Below the pieces are notes generated by a model. It saw only the letters and a list, made by a program, of their open reading frames with translations. It was not told the origin of the DNA and made no database searches. Below, in pieces: positions 1 through 7,755 of a stretch of DNA of 64,000 bases (positions within the stretch are counted from its first letter, which is position 1; each line of letters opens with the position of its first letter). Location: NCBI RefSeq assembly GCF_024055795.1, contig NZ_JAMXMY010000012.1, forward strand, positions 186,001-250,000, given 5' to 3'. The DNA is from Actinoallomurus purpureus. GTDB lineage: Bacteria > Actinomycetota > Actinomycetes > Streptosporangiales > Streptosporangiaceae. The translations under genes were made by a program, and so were the position numbers.

Positions 1-1049
1 GCCTCGACGGGCGGCTGCCGATCGTGGGAGGGAGTCCACGGGTAGCGGTTGTTGTTGGCGTACGTGCGGATCGAGGTGCCGATCGAGTTGGTCACCCAGA
101 AGATCATGGCGTGGGTGAGCAGGTCGTCCTTGGTGAAGACGGTCTCGATGTCGCCGCCGTTGTCGCTCCAGGTCATCCAGCGTTCGAGGATCCAGGCGAG
201 CATCCCGGCGGGCGAGTCGGACAGCCCGTAGGCGAGCGTGCTCGGGGCGAGCACGTGCGCGGCCAGGTGAACGGCGAAGCGCTTCTCGAAGGCGACGAGC
301 CGGGCGTGGACGTCGGCGGGCAGGCCGTCCGGGATGGGCCGGCCGCCACTGAGGTCCCAGGCCCGGTCGCCGTTGAACAGGGTGAGCTTCAAACCGGAGC
401 CGATGTGGATGCCGTGCAGCTCGTCGGCGTACTTGTGCCCGAGCTGGCCGGTGACCAGGGCTCCGACGTCGCACCCGCCGGCGGCGTACTTCTCGTGGCC
501 GAGGATGCCGGTCATGAGGACGTGCCAGAGGTCGGCGACCTTCCAGAAGTTCATGTCCGGGTGGTCCGGCAACGGGCCGGAGAACCCGAACCCGGGGAAG
601 GAGGGGACGATCACGTCGAACGCCTCGGCCGGGTCACCGCCGTACGCGCCGGGGTCCGCGAGGGGGTCGACGACCTTGGACCAGTGCCAGAACGTCCAGG
701 GCCAGCCGTGGGTGAGGATCAGGGGCGTCGGGTCAGGGCCGACTCCGGGCCTGCGCATGAAGTGCACGGGCACGCCCTCCACCTCGACGCGGTAGTGCTC
801 GTACGCGTTGATCGCGGCTTCGGCCTTACGCCAGTCGTAGTCGGTCCGCCAGTGGTCGACGAGCTCCTGCAGGGTGACGCGGTCGACGCCGTAGTACCGG
901 TCCTCGTTGCCCGCGTCGACCGGCCAGCGCGTCAGCTCGAGGCGGTGCCGGAGGTCGGCCAGCACGTCGTCGGGCACGTGGATCGGCTCCGGCTCCAGCG
1001 GGAACGGCCGGACCTCGGAACCGTGCGACGGGGTGGTCTCGTGGCTCAT
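1..1049 (-). CDS. Epoxide hydrolase (EHN family), 3' end off the window
   Basis: An alpha/beta-hydrolase with the N-terminal EHN domain of microsomal-type epoxide hydrolases, which open epoxides to diols through a covalent aspartyl ester. The frame is open from the ATG at 1049 to the left edge, about 349 residues, so the C-terminus with the catalytic His is not visible. The oxyanion-side motif THGWPWTFWHW lies near residue 120. The nucleophile elbow reads GGCDVGA, with Asp194 as the presumed nucleophile. The usual family form is GGDWG; here the residue before the Asp is Cys and the one after is Val. The gene stands alone, convergent with nothing visible, and its promoter carries a small palindrome. 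The physiological substrate cannot be told; these enzymes usually act on xenobiotic or lipid epoxides. Family call is firm, substrate unknown. Confidence 0.88.
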   Translation of the reverse strand, partial: MSHETTPSHGSEVRPFPLEPEPIHVPDDVLADLRHRLELTRWPVDAGNEDRYYGVDRVTLQELVDHWRTDYDWRKAEAAINAYEHYRVEVEGVPVHFMRRPGVGPDPTPLILTHGWPWTFWHWSKVVDPLADPGAYGGDPAEAFDVIVPSFPGFGFSGPLPDHPDMNFWKVADLWHVLMTGILGHEKYAAGGCDVGALVTGQLGHKYADELHGIHIGSGLKLTLFNGDRAWDLSGGRPIPDGLPADVHARLVAFEKRFAVHLAAHVLAPSTLAYGLSDSPAGMLAWILERWMTWSDNGGDIETVFTKDDLLTHAMIFWVTNSIGTSIRTYANNNRYPWTPSHDRQPPVE

Positions 1050-1059
1050 GGCCGCCAAG

Positions 1060-1088
1060 GTACATCAGTAACTTATTTAAGTGTCCAA
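1060..1088 (-). promoter_or_regulatory. Putative promoter and operator of the epoxide hydrolase gene
   Basis: On the minus strand a -35-like TTGGAC (1088-1083) is followed 18 bp later by TGTACC (1064-1059). Between them lies an AT-rich inverted repeat, ACTTA-TT-TAAGT (1071-1082), unusual in such GC-rich DNA. The position suits a repressor of the MarR, HxlR or TetR kind. No regulator gene is visible beside it; one could lie left of the window. Confidence 0.4.
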
Positions 1089-1118
1089 TCTTTCTGACGC
1101 CCCGGTGCGCAGGCCTGT

Positions 1119-2111
1119 TCAGTCGGCGAGGGTCGCCACGAGGATGGCCTTGATGGTGTGCAGGCGGTTCTCGGCCTGGTCGAAGACGATGGAGGCCTCC
1201 GACTCGAAGACCTCGTCGGTGACCTCCAGCCCTTCCAGGCCGAACTGCGCGTAGATCTCCTCGCCGAGGGTCGTCTCCCGGTCGTGGAACGCCGGGAGGC
1301 AGTGCATGAACCGCACCGACGGGTTCCCCGTCGCGGCCAGCACCTCCTTGCCGACCTGGTACGGCTTGAGGAGCGCGATGCGCTCGGCCCAGACCTCCTT
1401 GGGCTCCCCCATCGAGACCCACACGTCGGTGTGCAGGAAGTCGGCGCCGCGCACGCCCTCCGCGACGTCGTCCGTCAGGGTGATCCGGGCGCCGCTGCGC
1501 CCGGCCAGGTCGCGGGCGGCGGCCTGGACTCCGGCGGACGGCAGCAGGCCGTCGGGCGCCACGATGCGCACGTCCATGCCGAGCAGGGCGCCCATGACGA
1601 GCAGAGAGTTGCCCATGTTGTTGCGCGCGTCACCGAGGTAGGCGAAGGAGATCTCGTCCAGGGGCCCGGCCGCGTGCTCGGCCATCGTGAACGCGTCGCA
1701 CAGGCTCTGGGTGGGATGCCACTCGTCGGTGAGGCCGTTCCAGACGGGGACGCCGGCGTGCGCGGCGAGGGCCTCGACGTCCGCCTGGCGGCTGCCGCGG
1801 TACTGAATGCCGTCGAACATCCGGCCCAGCACGCGCGCGGTGTCCTTCACCGACTCCTTGTGGCCGATCTGAGAACCCGATGGATCCAGGTACGTGACGT
1901 GCGCCCTCTGGTCGTGCGCCGCCACTTCGAACGCGCTGCGCGTGCGCGTGGAGGTCTTCTCGAAGACGAGCGCGATGTTGCGGCCGGTCAGGCGGGGCCG
2001 CTCGGCGCCCGCCCGCCGAGCCGCCTTCAGCTCGCCGGACAGGTCGATGAGCGAGCGGAACTCCTCGGCGGTGAAGTCGAGCTCCTTGAGGAAGCTCCGG
2101 CCGCGCAGCAT
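1119..2111 (-). CDS. argF: Ornithine carbamoyltransferase
   Basis: Transfers a carbamoyl group from carbamoyl phosphate to ornithine to give citrulline, the sixth step of arginine synthesis, in the cytoplasm. Visible motifs are the carbamoyl phosphate site [20 protein letters not shown] in the middle, the ornithine-side DVWVSMGE and the FMHCLPAFH loop near the C-terminus. At 330 residues the length is normal. The sequence resembles the ArgI/ArcB type ([12 protein letters not shown]-like and DGIQYRG segments) more than typical actinobacterial ArgF, so a catabolic role (ArcB) is possible. The ARG box upstream favours arginine-repressed synthesis. An upstream ATG (2129) and TTG (2135) are in frame, but only the ATG at 2111 has a Shine-Dalgarno sequence (GGGAGG, 4 nt away). 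The gene is solitary, not in an arg operon. Confidence 0.93.
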   Translation of the reverse strand: MLRGRSFLKELDFTAEEFRSLIDLSGELKAARRAGAERPRLTGRNIALVFEKTSTRTRSAFEVAAHDQRAHVTYLDPSGSQIGHKESVKDTARVLGRMFDGIQYRGSRQADVEALAAHAGVPVWNGLTDEWHPTQSLCDAFTMAEHAAGPLDEISFAYLGDARNNMGNSLLVMGALLGMDVRIVAPDGLLPSAGVQAAARDLAGRSGARITLTDDVAEGVRGADFLHTDVWVSMGEPKEVWAERIALLKPYQVGKEVLAATGNPSVRFMHCLPAFHDRETTLGEEIYAQFGLEGLEVTDEVFESEASIVFDQAENRLHTIKAILVATLAD

Positions 2112-2136
2112 GTGACCTCCCAGAGACATGGACAAG

Positions 2137-2174
2137 ACCGTATCGTCATGCGTCCGAATGAATCAATATTCAGA
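2137..2174 (-). promoter_or_regulatory. argF promoter with ArgR operator (ARG box)
   Basis: The sequence at 2157-2174 has TGAAT and ATTCA arms separated by CAAT. This fits the ARG box consensus TGAAT-wwww-ATTCA except for one C in the spacer. It overlaps a -35-like TTGATT (2166-2161), which is 18 bp from TACGGT (2142-2137) as the -10. Transcription would start near 2130, about 20 nt before the chosen ATG. ArgR plus arginine would block RNA polymerase. ArgR itself is not in the window. Confidence 0.75.
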
Positions 2175-2215
2175 GTAATGTCAGGGGCGGCCGTCCCACC
2201 CACGAGCCCCCCTCT

Positions 2216-2221
2216 TAGACT
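2216..2221 (+). promoter_or_regulatory. Possible -10 element for a leaderless ABC transporter transcript
   Basis: TAGACT ends 7 nt before the ATG at 2229. That gene has no Shine-Dalgarno sequence, so transcription starting at the ATG itself is plausible; leaderless mRNAs are common in actinobacteria. No convincing -35 is seen. Confidence 0.35.
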
Positions 2222-2228
2222 CGGGTCC

Positions 2229-3140
2229 ATGGAACCCCTCGCCGTCGCAGTGAATGGCCTGGTCAAACGCTATGGCATGACCACCGCGGCCGACGGCCTC
2301 TCCTTTGACGCCGCATACGGCGAGGTGACCGCCCTGCTCGGGCCCAACGGAGCGGGAAAGACGACCACCGTCGAGATCTGTGAGGGCTACCGGCGCGCCG
2401 ACTCGGGCAGCGTGCGCGTCCTCGGCCGTGACCCCCGAGATGCCGAGCTCAAGGCGCGCATCGGCGTGATGCCGCAGTCCGGGGGCGTGCCGACCAACGC
2501 CCGCGCCGGGGAGTTCCTCCACCTGATCGCGAGCTTCTACGCCACCCCGCTCGACCCCGCCGCGCTCCTCGAGCGACTCGGGCTCACCGCCGCGGCGCGG
2601 ACCTCCTACCGCCGCCTTTCCGGCGGCCAGCAGCAGCGGCTGGCGCTGGCGGCCGCGGTGGTCGGCCGCCCCGAGCTGGTCTTCCTCGACGAGCCCACCG
2701 CCGGTCTCGACCCGCAGGCCCGCCACGCGACGTGGGAGCTCGTCGGGGACCTGAAGGCCGCGGGCGTCGCGGTGATCCTGACCACCCACCATATGGACGA
2801 GGCCGAGCGGCTCGCCGACGAGGTCGTGATCCTCGACCACGGCAGGGTCATCTCCTCGGGCCCGCCGTCCTCGCTGACCGGCGCCGAACGCCAACTCCGC
2901 TTCCGGGCCCGTCCCGGGCTGGGCCTGGACGAGCTGCTGTCCGCGCTGCCGCCGGCGACGATGGCGAAGGAGTCCCCCGCGGGGCACTACGTCATCGAGG
3001 GCGACCTCGTTCCCGAGCTGCTGGCCACCGTGACCGCCTGGTGCGCCTCCAACGGCGTCATGACCGAGGACCTGCGGATCGAGCGCCGGACCCTGGAAGA
3101 CGTCTTCCTCGAACTGACCGGACGGGAGCTCCGCTCGTGA
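2229..3140 (+). CDS. ABC transporter ATP-binding protein (ABC-2 / drug exporter type)
   Basis: The ATPase subunit of a two-gene exporter, 303 residues. It shows Walker A (GPNGAGKTT, about residue 40), the signature LSGGQQQRLALA, Walker B LVFLDEPTAGLD and an H-loop TTHHMDEAERLAD, followed by the C-terminal extension usual in DrrA/CcmA-type exporters. The permease gene overlaps its stop by GTGA, so the two are co-translated. In many actinobacteria a similar pair sits just upstream of ctaA, as here. That makes a role linked to heme A or cytochrome oxidase biogenesis possible, but the cargo is unknown. The frame is open far upstream; the ATG at 2229 begins where family homology begins. Confidence 0.9.
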   Translation: MEPLAVAVNGLVKRYGMTTAADGLSFDAAYGEVTALLGPNGAGKTTTVEICEGYRRADSGSVRVLGRDPRDAELKARIGVMPQSGGVPTNARAGEFLHLIASFYATPLDPAALLERLGLTAAARTSYRRLSGGQQQRLALAAAVVGRPELVFLDEPTAGLDPQARHATWELVGDLKAAGVAVILTTHHMDEAERLADEVVILDHGRVISSGPPSSLTGAERQLRFRARPGLGLDELLSALPPATMAKESPAGHYVIEGDLVPELLATVTAWCASNGVMTEDLRIERRTLEDVFLELTGRELRS

Positions 3141-3904
3141 CGGACCTGACCTTCACCCCCTCGCCCGGCGCGGCGCCGAGGTCCCGCATGGTCCGGGCCC
3201 AGACGGCGTACGAGCTGCGCACGCTGCTGCGCAACGGCGAGCAGCTACTGCTCACGCTGATCATCCCCGTCGCGCTGCTCATCCTGTTCAGTGCCGCGCC
3301 GCTGCTCGACGTGGGCGGGGGCAAGCGGGTCGACTTCCTCGCGCCCGGCGTGCTGGCGCTCGCGGTGATGTCCACGGCGTTCACCGGGCAGGCGATCGGC
3401 ACGGGCTTCGAACGACGCTACGGCGTGCTGAAGCGCCTCGGCGCGACACCGCTCCCCCGGTCCGGGCTCGTCACGGCCAAGACGCTCACCGTCCTGACGG
3501 TCGAGGTCCTCCAGGCGCTGGTCATCTGCGTGGTGGCCCTCGCTCTCGGGTGGAGCCCCCACGGCGATCCGGCGAGCGCGATCCTGCTGCTGCTCCTGGG
3601 CACGGCGGCGTTCAGCGGGTTCGGCCTGCTCATGGCGGGCACCCTGCGCGCCGAGGCGACCCTCGCCGCCGCGAACCTGGTGTACCTGCTGCTGCTCGTG
3701 CTCGGCGGCGTCGTATTTCCGTTGACAAAGTTCTCCGGTGGCGTACGGTCGGTGCTCGAACTGCTACCGATCTCCGCGCTCGCCAACGGGCTGCGCCGGG
3801 TACTGCAGCACGGTGCCGGGTTCCCCGTCCGCGACCTGGTCATTCTCGCCGTGTGGGCGGTGCTGGGCCTGGCCCTCGCCGCGCGCTTCTTCAAATGGGA
3901 GTGA
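3137..3904 (+). CDS. ABC-2 type transporter permease
   Basis: The membrane subunit of the exporter, 255 residues with about six hydrophobic segments. The first (TLIIPVALLILF) follows a soluble N-terminal stretch of about 35 residues; the last lies just before the C-terminal RFFKWE. Pro-rich turns near GGVVFPLTKFSGG are typical of ABC-2 permeases. The GTG start overlaps the ATPase stop (GTGA), and the next gene begins 3 bp after its stop, so all three are probably one transcript. Cargo is not inferable. Confidence 0.88.
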   Translation: MTDLTFTPSPGAAPRSRMVRAQTAYELRTLLRNGEQLLLTLIIPVALLILFSAAPLLDVGGGKRVDFLAPGVLALAVMSTAFTGQAIGTGFERRYGVLKRLGATPLPRSGLVTAKTLTVLTVEVLQALVICVVALALGWSPHGDPASAILLLLLGTAAFSGFGLLMAGTLRAEATLAAANLVYLLLLVLGGVVFPLTKFSGGVRSVLELLPISALANGLRRVLQHGAGFPVRDLVILAVWAVLGLALAARFFKWE

Positions 3905-3907
3905 CGC

Positions 3908-4849
3908 ATGGCGCTGGCTGACACCCCCGGTTCCTATGAACGGACCGGGTGGTTCCGCGCGCGGCCGACCGGCCTGCGGCTGTCATTCGGCTCGGTTCCG
4001 CCGCCGGCCCTGATCCTGCTGGGCATCGTCTCGGTGCAGGTCGGCGCGGGCCTCGCGAAGAACCTCTTCGGCCGGATCTCGCCGGACGCCATCGTGATGC
4101 TGCGCCTGCTCACCTCGGCGATCGTGCTCTCGGTGATGGCCCGGTCCGCGCTGCGCGACCTGCGCCGCCTGCACTCCTGGCGCGATCTGGGCGTCGCCGT
4201 GCTGTTCGGCCTCACCCTCGCCGGGATGAACTTCAGCTTCTATCAGGCGATGGCACGGATCCCCCTCGGCGTCGCGGTGACGATCGAGTTCCTCGGCCCC
4301 CTCACCGTGGCAATCGTCGCGTCGCGTCGCCGCCTCGACCTGCTGTGGGCCGTCATGGCGCTCGGCGGAGTGGCGATGCTCGCCCGCGCCGGCGGAGACA
4401 TCCCGCTGACGGGCGTGGCGTTCGGGCTCCTCGCGGCGGTCGGCTGGGCCGCGTACATCGTCCTGAGCGGCGCGACGGGCAAGCGGTTCTCCGGATCCAC
4501 CGGCCTCGCCGTCGCCAGCGTCGTCGGGGCGGCCGCGATGATGCCCGTCGGGATCGCCACCGGCGGTTCGGCGCTGCTCGACCCCGAGATCCTGCTGATC
4601 GGGCTCGGGGTCGGCCTCCTGTCGTCGGTCATCCCGTACAGCCTGGAACTGGAGGCGCTGCGGCGCGTGCCGGCCCGGGTGTTCGGCATCCTCATGAGCC
4701 TCGAGCCCGCGGTGGCCGCCCTGGTCGGCCTCGTCTTCCTCGGCGAGATCCTGGGATGGCACGAGTGGCTGGCCATCGGCTGCGTCATCGCCGCCTGCGT
4801 CGGCGCCACCCGCTTCCAGGAGTCCCCGCCCGAAGCCCCCGAGGCCTGA
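3908..4849 (+). CDS. EamA/DMT family transporter (RhtA-like exporter)
   Basis: A 313-residue membrane protein with ten predicted helices in two EamA repeats (roughly residues 30-165 and 175-305). The segment IPLGVAVTIEFLGPLTVAIV is characteristic of the RhtA/YdcZ-like branch of the drug/metabolite transporters, whose known members export threonine, homoserine or other amino acids. It follows the ABC permease by 3 bp and probably belongs to the same transcript. The N-terminal 35 residues are hydrophilic and extend beyond the family core, so a later start is possible, but the ATG at 3908 fits the operon spacing. Substrate unknown. Confidence 0.85.
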   Translation: MALADTPGSYERTGWFRARPTGLRLSFGSVPPPALILLGIVSVQVGAGLAKNLFGRISPDAIVMLRLLTSAIVLSVMARSALRDLRRLHSWRDLGVAVLFGLTLAGMNFSFYQAMARIPLGVAVTIEFLGPLTVAIVASRRRLDLLWAVMALGGVAMLARAGGDIPLTGVAFGLLAAVGWAAYIVLSGATGKRFSGSTGLAVASVVGAAAMMPVGIATGGSALLDPEILLIGLGVGLLSSVIPYSLELEALRRVPARVFGILMSLEPAVAALVGLVFLGEILGWHEWLAIGCVIAACVGATRFQESPPEAPEA

Positions 4850-4951
4850 CGGCGCCGTTCCGCTTCACCTTCGACGTCGCCTCGCTCGTCGACTTGAGCG
4901 CGGCGTCGTCGGGAGGGACCCGGATCCGGGGCATGGGCGGGCGCTCGTACG

Positions 4952-5959
4952 ATGAGGGACGTGCGATCCGATAACCCGCTGATCCGGCTCCGTGACCTCG
5001 TGTGGCGTCCCACGCCCGCCTCGATGCGCGGGCTCGCCCTCGCGAGCGTCGCGGGAAACGCCCTGATCATGGCGACGGGTGCGGCCGTGCGTGTCAGCGG
5101 TTCGGGCCTCGGCTGCCCCACGTGGCCGAAGTGCACGGGCACCAGCCTGGTGCCGACGCACACCCCGGAACACTCCGCCGTCAACATGGCGATCGAGTTC
5201 GGCAACCGGATGCTGACCTTCCTGGTGCTCGCGCTCGGCGCGCTGGTGTTCGTCGCGGCGCTGCGCCTGCGCCCCCGGCGCAAGAACCTCGTGCGGCTGG
5301 CCGCGATCCAGCCGCTCAGCGTGGTGGCGCAGGCGTTCGTCGGCGGGATCGTCGTGCTGACCGACCTGCACCCGGTCTCGGTGACCGTGCACTTCCTGCT
5401 GTCGCCGGCGATCCTGGCCGCGGCCGTGGTGCTCTGGGTGCGGGCGGGCGAGGGCGACGAACCGGCCCGGTCCCTCGTCCGGCAGGAGCTGGTCTGGCTG
5501 GGTCGCGCCCTGACCGGAGTCGTCTTCCTGCTCCTGGTGGCGGGGACCGTGGTGACCGGCACCGGACCGCACGCCGGTGACCCCAAGGCCCGGCGGTACG
5601 ACTTCCAGATCGAGCAGGTCGCCCAGCTGCACGTGGACATCGTCTGGGCGACGGTCGGGCTGACCTTCGCGCTGCTGCTCGGTCTACGCCTGACCAGCGC
5701 CCCCGGGCACGTCCAGCGGCGCGCCGTCGAGCTTCTGGTCGTCGAGCTGGCGCAGGGCGTCATCGGGTACGTCCAGTACTTCACCAACGTCCCCGGCGCG
5801 CTCGTCGTCGCTCACGTGCTCGGCGCGGCCCTGGTGTGGATCGCGACCCTCCGCGTCGTCTTCGCCCTCCGCGACCGCGGCGCCATGCCGGCGCCCCTGG
5901 CGCCGGAGCCGTCGACATCGCCCCGCGACACCGCCCCGGCCGCCACCCTCAGCAGCTGA
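4952..5959 (+). CDS. ctaA: Heme A synthase (COX15/CtaA family)
   Basis: Oxidises the C8 methyl group of heme O to a formyl group, giving heme A for cytochrome aa3 oxidase. The protein has 335 residues and about eight membrane helices in two four-helix halves. RVSGSGLGCPTWPKC after helix 1 carries the paired cysteines of the family. Conserved histidines sit in helix contexts such as VTVHFLLSP, QLHVDIVW and VVAHVLGAA. The C-terminal 35 residues are a Pro/Ala-rich tail. Its partner ctaB, which makes heme O, lies 26 kb away and in the opposite orientation; in many actinobacteria the two genes are close. A GTG at 4961 is an alternative start. Confidence 0.9.
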   Translation: MRDVRSDNPLIRLRDLVWRPTPASMRGLALASVAGNALIMATGAAVRVSGSGLGCPTWPKCTGTSLVPTHTPEHSAVNMAIEFGNRMLTFLVLALGALVFVAALRLRPRRKNLVRLAAIQPLSVVAQAFVGGIVVLTDLHPVSVTVHFLLSPAILAAAVVLWVRAGEGDEPARSLVRQELVWLGRALTGVVFLLLVAGTVVTGTGPHAGDPKARRYDFQIEQVAQLHVDIVWATVGLTFALLLGLRLTSAPGHVQRRAVELLVVELAQGVIGYVQYFTNVPGALVVAHVLGAALVWIATLRVVFALRDRGAMPAPLAPEPSTSPRDTAPAATLSS

Positions 5960-5992
5960 CCCGGGCTGCCGCCGCCGGGGTGGGGCGTGCAC

Positions 5993-6067
5993 AATGCTCG
6001 GCGATCGCGCGCTTGATGGCTGGTTTGCGGCGAATGGCCCTCCACGGCAGGCTCTTCACCGAGCATT
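5993..6067. repeat. 75-bp segment bounded by 12-bp inverted repeats
   Basis: The segment begins AATGCTCGGCGA (5993-6004) and ends TCACCGAGCATT (6056-6067). The ends are inverted copies with one mismatch. It fills most of the gap between ctaA and the esterase gene. It could be a miniature transposon remnant or a hairpin of unknown use. No flanking target duplication is obvious. Confidence 0.35.
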
Positions 6068-6109
6068 CGGCTCGCCGAGGCTGCACTCCTGCGAGTCCGG
6101 GCCGCGCTG

Positions 6110-7177
6110 TCAGGCGGCGTGGGTGAGTTTGGTGGTGAGCCACTGGAAGCACTTGGGGAGCATGGCGGTCCAGACGCCGGTGTTGTGGCCGCCGCGCGGC
6201 ACGACGTAGGTGTAGACGATCGACGGCGGGCGGGCCGCCTGGACCATGGTGTTCACCGCCGTCGTCGTGCCCGGGTCCTGCTTGCTGGCGGTCAGGAGCA
6301 GGTCGACCGCCGGGCGCCTGGCCTGCAGGAGGGCGGGGATGCTCGCGCCCGGCACCTTGGTCAGAGCCGGGGTCGAGGCCGTGAAGTAGCCGGAGAGGCT
6401 CACCCCCGCGCGGAACAGGTGGGGGTACTGCGCGGTGAGCTTGGCGGCGCAGTAGCCGCCCGTCGAGTAGCCCATCGTCCCCCAGGCGTCGCGTTCGGGC
6501 AGGGCACGGAAGTTCTCCGTGACGATCCGCCGGACGTCCTCGGCCAGCCAGGTGGCCACCTTCGGGCCGCCCGGCGCGTTCGTGCACTCGGTGTCGTGGC
6601 CGGGCACGACGGTCATGGTGGGCGCGACGAGGATGTACGGCTGGGCGGCGCCCTTCTTCATCGCCTCCTGCAGCTTCTTCGGCCCCTGCATGGTGTGGAA
6701 CCAGGTGATCGGGGTGCCCGGGAAGCCGGGGAACAGTTCGACGACGGGGAACCGCTGCTGCGGATGCCTGCGGTACTGCGGGGGCAGCCACACCCAGACC
6801 TTGCTGCGGATCCCCGACCTGGCGCCGACGAGAGTCGCCGAGAGCGCGTCGTCGTTCCGGTCGGGGCGGAAGTCGTTCCGCAGGCGCTTGGACAGGCCGC
6901 GCGCCAGGGGCTGCGATCCGCCGTTCTGCTGCTGGATGGGGGCGTCGGCGCCGTTCTGGCCGGTCAGGTCGCTCCAGGACGCGAAGAACTGGAAGTGGTC
7001 GTTCAGGCCGACGCCCGCCAGGAGGATCGCCGTCACCTGACAGACCAGGATCAGCGCAAGCCGGGACGGCCACGCGACCGCCCCGCGCACCCGCCCCCAC
7101 AGGAGCGCACAGCCGACGGGCGCCGCGACCGCCAATGCGATGGACAGTACGAACAGCGGCCAGCCCAACAGACTCAC
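6110..7177 (-). CDS. Membrane-anchored esterase of the esterase D / antigen 85 fold
   Basis: A 355-residue protein with two N-terminal membrane helices (about residues 3-26 and 38-55) and an outward-facing alpha/beta-hydrolase domain. The nucleophile elbow is GYSTGGY, and SKVWVWLPPQYR plus FPVVELFPGFPG mark the start of the esterase fold as in putative esterases and antigen 85-like mycolyl or acyl transferases. A C-terminal GGHNTGVW supplies the catalytic His. The GTG at 7177 is chosen because it has a strong Shine-Dalgarno sequence (GGGGAGG, 6 nt away) and begins directly with a membrane helix; upstream in-frame codons lack both. It may act on cell-wall or lipid acyl esters. The natural substrate is unknown. 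Confidence 0.82.
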   Translation of the reverse strand: MSLLGWPLFVLSIALAVAAPVGCALLWGRVRGAVAWPSRLALILVCQVTAILLAGVGLNDHFQFFASWSDLTGQNGADAPIQQQNGGSQPLARGLSKRLRNDFRPDRNDDALSATLVGARSGIRSKVWVWLPPQYRRHPQQRFPVVELFPGFPGTPITWFHTMQGPKKLQEAMKKGAAQPYILVAPTMTVVPGHDTECTNAPGGPKVATWLAEDVRRIVTENFRALPERDAWGTMGYSTGGYCAAKLTAQYPHLFRAGVSLSGYFTASTPALTKVPGASIPALLQARRPAVDLLLTASKQDPGTTTAVNTMVQAARPPSIVYTYVVPRGGHNTGVWTAMLPKCFQWLTTKLTHAA

Positions 7178-7280
7178 CCGTTGCCTCCCCGAAGGCGTGA
7201 ACCTGAGCACCGCCGCAATGGAAGCTGGATGGCGGCTCAATGCGCTCTTGTGGCGCGCCGATCGTAGGGGGGTAAGGGTT

Positions 7281-7313
7281 CACCCCCGCTTGATCCCAGG
7301 TGTCGCGGGGGTG
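7281..7313 (-). terminator. Hairpin downstream of the 119-residue protein gene
   Basis: A perfect 9-bp stem of CACCCCCGC and GCGGGGGTG encloses a 15-nt loop, about 70 nt past the stop at 7383. No T-run follows, as is usual for actinobacterial hairpin terminators. Confidence 0.5.
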
Positions 7314-7382
7314 TACTCGGCGTTCACCTGGCGTGAAGGTTGGCGCGCGGTGGTCCCGGGAGGCACCGGGCGCCGCTGTCGC

Positions 7383-7742
7383 TCACGCCGGCGTGGCCGC
7401 CGAGGACCGGCCGAGCCGCACCGGGGGATCGCTCAGGATCCGGGCGTCCAGGATGTCGTACCACCGGCCTTGCTCGGTGCGCCGCCCCTCCCATTTCGGA
7501 TCCCGGCTCCTGGCCGACACGGCCCGGCGGTAGGCGCCCCACGCCGCTTCGTCGGCGAACGCGACGAAGTGTTCGACGCAGTGGACGTCGGGGCCGATGG
7601 TGCGAACGAACCAGTCCGTCTTCAGCACCATGTCGAGCCCGTCATAGAACCATTCCTCGCGGTCCCGTACCCATTCCCAGAACTCCGGCAGGTTCTCCTG
7701 CGCGTAGGGGGTCGGCCGGAACGTGTATACCAGATAGATCAC
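7383..7742 (-). CDS. Conserved hypothetical protein, 119 residues
   Basis: A small soluble acidic protein that I cannot assign to a named family. The start is GTG at 7742, preceded by AAAGG. It begins with the beta-strand-like IYLVYTFRP and contains an aromatic helix, PEFWEWVRDREEWFYDG. A second beta/alpha unit includes HCVEHFVAFADEAAWGAYRRAV. The pattern suggests a ferredoxin-like alpha/beta barrel such as those of EthD or NIPSNAP proteins, but no catalytic motif supports that. It starts 13 bp after the stop of the FemAB/GNAT gene, so the two are almost certainly co-transcribed and may act in one pathway. Confidence 0.7.
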   Translation of the reverse strand: MIYLVYTFRPTPYAQENLPEFWEWVRDREEWFYDGLDMVLKTDWFVRTIGPDVHCVEHFVAFADEAAWGAYRRAVSARSRDPKWEGRRTEQGRWYDILDARILSDPPVRLGRSSAATPA

Positions 7743-7755
7743 TTTCTGCCCTTTC

